Shown here in pieces: positions 55,441 to 64,000 of a stretch of DNA of 64,000 bases; position 1 is the stretch's first letter, and every line of letters starts with the position of its first letter. Below the pieces are notes generated by a model. That model ran no database searches. It was not told where the DNA came from and saw nothing but the letters and a program-made list of their open reading frames with translations. Source of the DNA: Lichenostomus cassidix. Its lineage: Eukaryota > Chordata > Aves > Passeriformes > Meliphagidae. Position numbers and translations under genes: made by a program. The stretch is from contig CM039194.1 of assembly GCA_008360975.2 (NCBI GenBank), forward strand, positions 7,240,426 to 7,304,425, written 5' to 3'.

Positions 55441-55528
55441 TAAATGTCTCACATGTCTCTCCGGAGAAGCTCAGAATTGTCACTGTCTGGATTAAAAGTC
55501 CACAGATGTTTTGGTTTGTTTGTTTTAG

Positions 55529-55551
55529 TTTTTTTTTTTTTTTTTTTTTTT
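55529..55551 (+). repeat. T23 homopolymer
   Basis: An uninterrupted T run preceded by TTTG-type units. No attached retroelement body was recognised. Confidence 0.9.
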
Positions 55552-56239
55552 GAATCAAAGTCCTATATTGAGGTAAATCCATGATTTCACTGGGTGCAGG
55601 ATGAGCAGGGCTATGTGAAGCTTCATGCCTAAAGTCTCTGATGCTTCATGAAAATGGCAAAGAGATCTGGTTTTGCCTGGGAACTTGGCTGGTTTGTCTG
55701 GTTTGGTTTTGGTTTTTTGGGGATTTTTTTGGTAGGTTTATTAAGATCCTTCACAGTATTGATTTGGCTAACTGCTCTTTTGTAAAACCCCAAATTATAT
55801 GTAAAGTTTTAAGCACTTAATAATTTCCTCATGAAAGGTGCTTTCATGAATCATCGACTCTTTTCTTTCTCTTTGTGCAAACCTTGCTATAATTAATTTT
55901 AGATATTTTTTTTCTGTTTTATCTAAATACCAGCTCGGAGAGCATCTCCAGTTGTAAATATTCCTTGCTGAATAGCTCAAACAAGCAGACACTAAATTCA
56001 TGTTTCAGTGAGTTCCTAAATAAGTGCGTGAGCGCACATGCAGTGTAAGTGTAATTCATTAATTGTGAGCTGCTGCAGATAATCATGTTATGCCGTAGGC
56101 CAGTTGAGGTCTAGCTTGACTTTTTGAATACTGCAGAGATGAAGAGATAATTTAAGAGGAGTACTTAATTGTAATATTTGGTGACATTAATAACAAGTTG
56201 TCTAATATGAGAAATGAAGCAATTAATTTAGGGTGTGCT

Positions 56240-56344
56240 TGTCTCAAAATGTTCATGGAACAGCCCAGTTTGGGAAGGACCTTGGAAGATCACATGGACT
56301 TGCTTATATTCCTTTTTCTTCCCTCTCCATACCCACTGAGGAAA
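56240..56344 (-). mobile_element. Degraded CR1 3' end, reverse orientation
   Basis: The + strand reads AGTTTGGGAAGGACCTTGGA then AGATCACATGGACTTG. This resembles the complement of a CR1 3' end, where GGTTGGAAGGGACCTT and AAGATCAT are usual. The tail repeats are eroded. An A/C-rich tract (56345-56380) follows directly. The match is by eye and partial. Confidence 0.55.
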
Positions 56345-57375
56345 TAAAACCAAAACCAAAAAAACCACCACAAAACAAACATAGCAAAGACGGTTTAAAT
56401 GCTTCTTGGTTGGTTGTGGACTAACTGGAAATAATAACATTAAAAAACCTAAATCTTGTCTGTAAAAACAAAAAAGGGCTTCTTCTCAGTGGTGCTGGTA
56501 TCACATTACGGTTCTATTGTGTTTGCTTCTAAATATAGATCTGAATACTTCCTCATTTTCTCTGTGACTTTCTGGGAAAGAAGATGCACGGATCAAGTGT
56601 TGATAAGCAATGCCCCATAGGAAAAAACGTTGCAGTCTGTAATGCTGAAGGGTTTGTGCTTTCTTGTTTTCTTGCTTCCTTAATGGGATGGAGAAAAATG
56701 GGTGAGAGAAAGAGATCACTGGCACTTGGGTGGAACACCCTTTCTGGCAAGTGCATTACTTAGGAATTCACTTTTTCAAACTGAACAAAATCATTTTTAA
56801 AGGGACAATTTTGTGGAGCTTCTATGTCATTTGGACATGATGGAGACTGCATTTCAAATACAAGTTTCTTTAAAACAAAATCATAAATTTTAACTGGTAT
56901 GTAGCAAAATAAGAATATGTTGTAACGCACTTTTGTGACTTTGGAGAGAGGAAGTATGCTGTTATTTTTAAAGAATAGATGTGTCATCAATCAAACCAGT
57001 GAGCTGCTATATAAGTGCATTTCATGCATGAATTAACCAGCTACTAGCTAGTAGATATCAAATCGATGTGTGCTGCTTCCCAGCTAACACGGAATGTGCT
57101 CAAGCAGAAATTCTCTATCCAGCACATGAGGTCATGGCTACAAATACATGAGCTGCTGGAGGTTTTGCTTGTCTGACACCTGCTAAAGCCCTGCACTTAT
57201 TTGCTATGGTCTAATAACTGGAGAGAAAAAGCAAAGCACTTCAGATAAAGCTCTTTTTGAACCTATTATGACTAAAATATTCAACAAAACCTTTATTGTG
57301 AAGGTGTAAAATGAACTCAGAAATCCAGTGTTACAAATTCATCAAGACTGATGAAGCTGCCAGTAGCTGGGCCGA

Positions 57376-57636
57376 TGTCGCTGTTGAGCCGCTAGCAGAG
57401 AAATAGAAATCCAGGTTCTCAGGCAAGAAAAGAAATAAGTTTTTATTTTGCTTTCCATATGTATAGACTTTTCACAGGTCACCCAGATTGGTCAGTCAAA
57501 AACCTCCCCCTAGGCCTAATTGGCCAGGCCTGAACTGCCCGATTCTTGAGACCCTGTTTGCAAAAACATCCAAACTTTATCTTTGTTTATAAAGCACAGC
57601 AAAATGTTCTCACGAGAAGGACCTGTGCTAGTCACA
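57376..57636 (-). mobile_element. Solo LTR, copy A (endogenous retrovirus family)
   Basis: This 261-bp element begins TGTCG and ends CACA on the + strand. It aligns along its length with a second copy at 62665. Read on the minus strand it has a TATA-like TTTATAAACAAAG followed downstream by AATAAA, the order expected of an LTR promoter and poly(A) signal. Flanks GGCCGA (left) and GGCCAT (right) share 4 of 6 bases, perhaps an eroded 6-bp target duplication. No adjacent gag, pol or env was recognised. Confidence 0.7.
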
Positions 57637-59680
57637 GGCCATTGTTTTCAGGACAATCTCTGTCGAGTAATCACAGAGCTTTTTAATTATTTTTGTGTCT
57701 TTATATGTGTGTTTGAATTGGCTTTGTATTTTCATTTATCTCCAAAATTCCAGTAGTAGGACTGCAAAATATGTTTGACATCTCGTGAATATTGGAGGGA
57801 AAGGGAAATAATAGCTCTGCCATAAACTTAGGGCTTGAAACTCTTTTGCCAGGTCATTTTGTGAATGAAAACATGTTTTGTGTAAGTTTTGAGAAGTGTT
57901 TGATGATAGTTTCTCCTGCAAATTTAGTGTTTGTTTCTGATCCATGGATTAGTTGGTTTCCGCATCTTTATGAAATTTCTGAGAATTCGTAATGTAAGAA
58001 TTGACAGGTTTTAAGTGAGAATATGTCATTAGACTTTATTTCTAACAGAGCACATTGACTTGGTTAATTTTGATTGTTTCCAAATATATGAAGATGTGAA
58101 AATAATAATCCAATTCCACAGGTCGAAAAAGGAACCAAATGCATTACATTCTTTTACCTGTACAAAATGACTGTTGCTCTTGGAAACACTGGTTTAGTGC
58201 TCTTTCAGGCGTGAAGAAAAAGCAAAACCCTTTCTCATTTGCTTCTGAAATATTCATAGAGTTCATGATTCTCAGGCATTTCATTTTCCAGAAATTTCAA
58301 TGAATATCAAGTGTGTGAAGCAGAGGGAAGGCAGGGAAGATTGTATGCAGACTGCTGGTTTGGATGTCCAGATGGAAGGAATGATGTCAAACTGTGTCCC
58401 AGCAGGTTGTGTAAATGCCTTCCAGTAAGAGTAGCTGGAGGGAAATGCTGTGTAAGTTGAAAGTTTGCTCTATGCAAGATCTTAAAATTGCTTAAAACCC
58501 ATCCATGTTTTCAGAAGTGTGTGCCAAGTCAGATACATTTAAAGTACAATCGTAATGAAGCAGTTCAGTTAAAAATGTGATCCATGTTTCCTGAATAATT
58601 TCCTGATGCACTTATATCTATGCCTGCTAGAAGGGCTAAAAAGCATGGAACCAGTAATACTTTTATTGCCATTCCCCCAACAAGCAGTCTGACCAAAAAA
58701 GAAAAAATAAGAAAAAAGAAAGGTATCCTTATTTATCCTTATTTTGTTGAAATAGGCTGGATTTGTAATAATGCCAGATAAAAAATAATTTCCATGCCAT
58801 TTCCATTAACTATTTACTTTTCATGCCTTGAAAAAAGGTTCTCTTCAGTTGTGTTCTTGATGTTTCTAGCTGTCAAAGCAGTTTGTTCCACTTGGTCACT
58901 GAAGTACAAATCTGACTTGAACTCTGGAAGAAATAGTGATCCACAAAGGAGGTGACAAATTTTGAAGGTTGAGATGAGGTATTTAATTTAGTCAGTGACA
59001 ACTAAATAAACCCATTCAGTAGCAAAGGGTGCCAAATAAATGTTTTCATTTTGATTCTTGGAGTATATTTCTGAACTGATAGTGCAAGTGTAGAGACATT
59101 ATCAAGTCTTGATGAGAAGATAGCTTCAGTCTGATACAGCACAATCAGGATTGTTTACAAAGTATCTATTAACTCTGTGGAAAGGGGAAATAAATTATTT
59201 AATTGCATCAAAAGTTCTCTGACATAGAAGGAAACTTTGACAATTAAGAGAGAGAGAAAACAAAAAAAGGTGAATATCATCTACTATATTGGAACAGGGA
59301 ATATTTTCATGAGAAGTTGTTGGTGCCAATTGAAGCATACAAGAAATAGTGAACAATAGAAGCATTCAAAACCTCAGTGGTAACTGAATCCTGTTGATTT
59401 CTAAGTGTCTCAAATAGTTGTGAGATTAAAGAGTGGAGGCAATTGCTGAGAAAGTGACACAAAAAGACTGGAATAATACAGTAAACAGAACAGATAAAAG
59501 CAATAGTGTGCGATGGCTCTACAAATCAGACAATGGTGATTTTGAATCAAACTGAAATTAAGTTGCAGTCACTGCTTGATTGGGATGACCATCCTGATTT
59601 TTCCTCTTTGAAGCATAGGGAGCTTCTTTCTAAATGCAAGTAGCAATTTCATTGTTATTAAAGTCTTGTTCTAATCCACT
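57637..59680 (+). other. GABRB2: Large intron between LTR copy A and a CR1 fragment
   Basis: AT-rich DNA with no recognised coding or retroviral internal sequence. ORFs are short and unremarkable. Confidence 0.6.
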
Positions 59681-59780
59681 TTTCAAGGTCTTCAAGACCA
59701 GTTTAGATAAAGCTGTGAGCTACTTGGTCTGACCTCACAGGTGATCTTGCTTTGAGTGTGAAGCTGGACTAGAGGAAAAT
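59681..59780 (+). mobile_element. CR1 fragment, forward orientation
   Basis: TTTCAAGGTCTTCAAGACC, GAGCTACTTGGTCTGACCT, TTGCTTTGAGTG and GCTGGACTAGAGG match in order the CR1 3' region, where GAGCAACCTGGTCTGACCT and GTTGGACTAGATGACC are typical. The copy is short and diverged, without tail repeats. Confidence 0.7.
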
Positions 59781-62664
59781 ACACCTTTGTAAGAGAGGCA
59801 CTTGAAATGGAAATTCTATCTGTGAGATATTCCAGTAGGCTTTGGCTTTGCTGGACCATGAACACTTTGAAATATAATTAATGACTATTACAGATGGAAT
59901 ATTTTCTCCTGTTTTTTCCCAACTTTTTTTTCCTACAACATAATATTAATTTTTCTTTCATCTGAATTCATCGCTTGTTCTCTTGCAATGTCTCAACTCA
60001 GTGTATTCTCTTTGCTAAAGTGCTGGGCTGTCATGCAAATTGGACTTTCTACCAGCTTCCACAGGCTTGTCACCACCCAGAGAAGTGATATGTATTTATT
60101 TTAAATTGTCCTTTGACTTCAGTGCTGGCAGCTCTCGGCAGTGCCTGACATTCTTGAAAGGAAACAGCCTGTCACATCTTTGGTTTCAGGGAGGAGAGCA
60201 TTTAAAATACAGGAAAAGGCCTAGGTGACATAACACTATTGCTTTTTTTTTTCATCCTCATGCTCTTCGCTGTTCAAACTTCATGGAATCTGTAAGGTTT
60301 GGTATTCGGGAGTTCATGGGCTGAGGAAAGGCTAAATCAGGACAGTTTGTCTATTCCCACAAGGCCTATATGTAAACAGGGAGGAAAACACATCAGTTCG
60401 CAGTGCAGCCTCTGGCACATTGCACCCAGAGCCAGGAGCACTTCGGGGGATGTTTCTGGGGGGATTGTGCTCTCCAGAGGTGTCAGTTTGTTACTGCTGG
60501 ATTAATGAACCTTTAGAGGGCTGGAATTCAGCAGGGCAGAGCGATGGAGTGCTGTGGAACGTGAAAGTGTTTAACAGGAGGGAACTGCTGCTGGTGCTCC
60601 TCATGGGACTGGGGAATGGTGTGAGAAAAATGGCTGATCACCCTTGCCTAGAACCACCTCTGTTTATGTTTCCAGAGTGCAGGCATTTGACAAGGATTTA
60701 GGAGAAAAAGAAACCAGCACAAAAAATGCCAAGAAAACCAGCATAAGAATCTACTATGCTTAGTAGTAGTAGTAGTGTGTGAGAAAATGTGAGAAAATGT
60801 ATGCGTGCAGACAAAGGGAGAAGGACTCTGGGCTTATTTGGAAAAAAAATAAAGCAAAAAATTAACACAGGGTATGTCATGCCTGGCTGGTTTACTCCTG
60901 TAAATTTGTGTGAAGTATCAGCAACTCTTAGAGACCATAATAAGCTAAAGAAATCAAGTAGTCTAACTGAATATTTCCATTACCAAAGGAAGTATTATGT
61001 ATCCCATTGTTTTTATAATTCTGCAATGAACTAAATACTAGAGGAAGTGTTTTGGATTATTTTATAAATTTTTCCTTCAAATCACTTTATTGTCTCTCAC
61101 TCACTGTTTCTCTCTTACATCAGTATTCTCTGTGAGATTGTTGTTTAATCTGTATAAACATTGTTTTGTGAGGTGATTAAAATATTAATTTTTTGTTAAA
61201 TATATCCTTTATCTAGTTTTAGAAGTGTTATAAACATAACTGCTTTGATAAAACTGTGTAATAGCTGTGTCTGTATCTTGCTAAAGTGTAATCCAAGTCA
61301 GAACAGAAAATGTGACTCTGTTAGTGTCAAGAAGCACCGAGGAGAGCAATCGGTTCATGAATTAATAACTTATCTGGATTATATATCTTTCTTTAGGGCA
61401 ACGTTGAGAAAAGTGCCCAGATTTTTGTCTACTTTGCCAGTGCTCGTGTAACAGAGGTTTCTTAACTGTTGGTTACCAACAGTTACTGGCTCAGCATTGA
61501 TTAATATTAATATCAATTCTGCCTTTTCTACGCAACTGTTCTTACACAGCTGCTGTCTGGGGTGTTGTCGTTGGTCCTCTCAGGGAATTTTTATATGGAT
61601 TAATAAGATTTTATATATCTAAGGCTCACAGATATTACATCCTAAGCAAACAAAAATTTGTAGTGTTCTCATCTGTGAAAGAGTTATTGGAAGGAAAATA
61701 TTGAAGAAAACTTAGCTGAAAGCCATTGGGAGTGTTCAGGTACTCCATGATACAGAAGGAATGTGATGTAGATTTGACAAACCAAAGGTAACAGTATAAC
61801 CAGAATAGAAAACTTTATTGAACATATCTAAGAAAATGAAGAATATACATATATATGCTTTCTTGAGTGTGGCTGTTTCTTGCAGGAACTTCTTCTTTGC
61901 TGGCTGAAGAGACAGCTGGCTTTTTACCTGAAAGGAAATAGTGGCACATTAATCTGTTTATAAAGCAAACTAAACATAGAAAAGTAAATCCTTTTGCCTC
62001 TGAAAATGATCCAATAAAATATTCATATAACATTTTTCCTTTTCAAGAAGCGCATCTTCAGGCAGCCCAATTAAATGGAAGCACAGAAGGGAAATATTTT
62101 TGCTCAAATGCTGCATTTCTCAACAGCACTAAACATAAAAATTCAGGCTGAAGCTCAGATATTCAAATTTTAGTCAGATATTTCTCTTAACTTTTTAATA
62201 CTGAAACTAAATTTACTCTTTTTCATTGAGATAACTTTGTGGCTGGTTTCAATATTTCTGAAGGGAGGATGGTATCATCACTGACTCTTGATCATAATAT
62301 CTTAGCGTCTATTAGACCAAAGCCTGTGGTTGGGAATTTGGGGGTTGTTACACATCCTTTTAGATGTGGAAAGGCACACGGAGCTACATAGTGTAATAAC
62401 TATCTCATTGATATAGTGTAATATAGTGTAATAATGTAATAACTTCTATCATTATAGTCTCTGTGCCTTTATGCAGTGACAACTCCTTGATTGAAGGAAG
62501 CAAGGCTGTGCTTACAAATAAATAAATTCTGGGAATATTTATTAATTTCCATAAGTCTCCTTGAAAAATATTGCAAATTACTTACCTCAAAAATAAGCAT
62601 TATACTCTTTAGATTAACACCTATTTGTTTTATTATTATTTTTTTACTTTTTTCAGAAGTTAAA
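59781..62664 (+). other. GABRB2: Large intron before LTR copy B
   Basis: No exon or internal retroviral sequence was recognised. A short (TAG)5 run lies near 60762-60776. Three copies of the 10-mer ATAGTGTAAT lie at 62388, 62413 and 62423. Confidence 0.6.
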
Positions 62665-62927
62665 TGTCCCTGTTTAGCAGCTAGCAGAGTAATGAAAGCA
62701 CCAGTTCTCAGTGGCAAGAAGGAATGACCTTTATTGTTTTGATTTCATCACATATATAGAGTTCTCAAAAGTCACCCAGATTGGTCAGTCAGAAGCCTTC
62801 CCCCAGGCCTGATTGGCCAGGCCTGCACTGTCCAAGTTCTGGGACACTGTTCCAACAACATCCAAACTTTATCTTTATTTATAAAACACAAGAAAATTTC
62901 TCATGGGAAAAACCTGTGCTAGCCACA
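62665..62927 (-). mobile_element. Solo LTR, copy B (same family as copy A)
   Basis: This 263-bp element has the same TGTC start and CACA end as copy A, and roughly 80 percent identity by eye. Shared blocks include CACCCAGATTGGTCAGTCA, ATTGGCCAGGCCTG and CATCCAAACTTTATCTTT. Flanks GTTAAA and GCTAAT share 4 of 6 bases. The ORF from 62781 that crosses it is chance. Confidence 0.7.
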
Positions 62928-64000
62928 GCTAATTGCAATGATCTAGAGCAATCTTTTCAGTGGCTGACTGAATTCTTAAGGCTTTGTTTTTTTGTTTGTG
63001 AAGGAACTTGGGAGTCTGTGAAGCATCAGGAAAAAGAACATTCATTCAGATTTTATGCCACTTCAGTTCTGCATCTAGGCACAGCCTGAATTCTCAGATT
63101 TAAACCAGATTTAATCTATCAATTACTATATTCTTGCCCTGGAATTCATCCCTCCAGATCCCCATTACAAGTATCAGACACTCAGGGTTCTGGTAGCTGT
63201 TTCTCAATTTTTAATTTTGAGTCTTTTCTGCAAAACAGTATCTTAGGCCGCCATCTGCTTTCATCAAACCTTTCAGTTGGATCTCCAGTTCTGCTTAACC
63301 ATGGGTTTATTTCCGCTCTACTTAGGCATTATTATGATTTTTTTTGCTTAGTATTTTCAGTAAATTCTCTACTCTTTTGCGATGCAATTATATAATATCC
63401 CAAAATAAGGGAAGCCTAGTAATAAAAGCAATATAAATATGGTTTCTGTTGGAGGTATTACCTTTCTGAAGATCTGTGGAATTCTACAATTGCAAAGGGA
63501 ATGATCTGTGAACTCTGGGAAAAAGCTTGAATTACATAAGTAAAGAAAACTTTGAAATTAAAATATAAATAAACTTCTTCATTTTTCTTGTGGCCTAAAA
63601 TATTTTATTTTACTTCAAAGACACAACTAAATAATAATAGTGCATAATTTTGTCTGAGGCAGAAAACTACTGTTTTCATAACTTCTTTTAAGTGAGTATA
63701 GTTGCATTTATTCATCACACTCTGCTTTTGCTTTGTTCATCTGAGAATCCTGCAGTGCTGGATCAGCATGATGAGATCCTTTCAATAGAGAGCAATCTGA
63801 GCATCTCAGGAGACGTGACTCCCTTAACCAAGCAGCAGTTAGATTACAGTTTTCAGCCCAGGTTCACTTTAATCAACCTTCCTCTTATTATCAAGAGACA
63901 GCAAATCAGAGAGAGATCACAGACCTGTGGCAGCTGCTGGTGGATTGGAGTGACACTCGGATTGCAGGCTCGGGAGAAGTGCAGTGTCATGGTTCAGTCT
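62928..64000 (+). other. GABRB2: Large intron, end of window
   Basis: AT-rich DNA without recognisable exon or repeat. The GABRB2 intron is still open at the window end. Confidence 0.6.

Larger units (their letters stand above)
43221..56239 (+). other. GABRB2: GABRB2 large intron, middle portion
   Basis: Intronic DNA with no coding exon recognised; the next GABRB2 exon is not here. It includes T/G-rich tracts (46774-46878, 55687-55738), a T23 run (55529-55551), an imperfect tandem repeat near 55356-55440, and a relatively GC-richer segment at 49900-50560 with overlapping ORFs of unknown meaning. Confidence 0.75.

Noticed and set aside
62781..63089. 102-codon ORF
   Set aside because: Begins inside LTR copy B and runs into ordinary intron; no retroviral or other domain.

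Overview
The window is vertebrate nuclear DNA, most likely from a bird. It has large AT-rich non-coding tracts with no operon-like gene packing. It carries CR1-type LINE 3' ends, two solo-LTR-like copies of one family, and T/G-rich low-complexity tracts common in avian genomes. No bacterial, phage or CRISPR signal was seen. The avian call is an inference from the repeats; no species can be named.

The only protein-coding gene I can support is the 5' end of GABRB2 (GABA-A receptor beta-2 subunit) on the + strand. Three coding exons (24015-24091, 24219-24310, 25107-25174) splice in frame into residues 1-79: signal peptide, mature N-terminus and the first part of the extracellular ligand-binding domain. 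Lengths of 92 and 68 nt for the second and third coding exons fit the GABRB family. The next coding exon is absent, so the intron opening at 25175 runs past the window end and exceeds 38.8 kb.

Layout. (1) 1-21.88 kb is the upstream flank, with no recognisable gene. It holds an (AC)27 microsatellite, homopolymers, low-complexity tracts and one regulatory-looking segment at 4.5-5.0 kb with a near-perfect RFX X-box. (2) 21.88-23.08 kb is a CpG-rich promoter and leader region with several good splice sites and an untranslated exon ending at 23074. (3) 23.88-25.17 kb holds the leader part of the first coding exon, with an NRF-1-like palindrome and a short upstream ORF, and then the three coding exons; the third lies inside a second CpG island (24.78-25.62 kb). 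(4) 25.18-64.0 kb is the large intron. It has CR1 fragments at 42.93-43.22 (+), 56.24-56.34 (-) and 59.68-59.78 kb (+), two related LTRs at 57.38-57.64 and 62.67-62.93 kb (both read on -), and small tandem duplications.

Nothing here supports a new multi-gene system. The points most worth a second look are regulatory (leader uORF with NRF-1 site, internal CpG island with adjacent E-box and D-box, distal X-box) and the history of the two LTRs. All coordinates and motif matches were read by eye; no search or alignment program was run.
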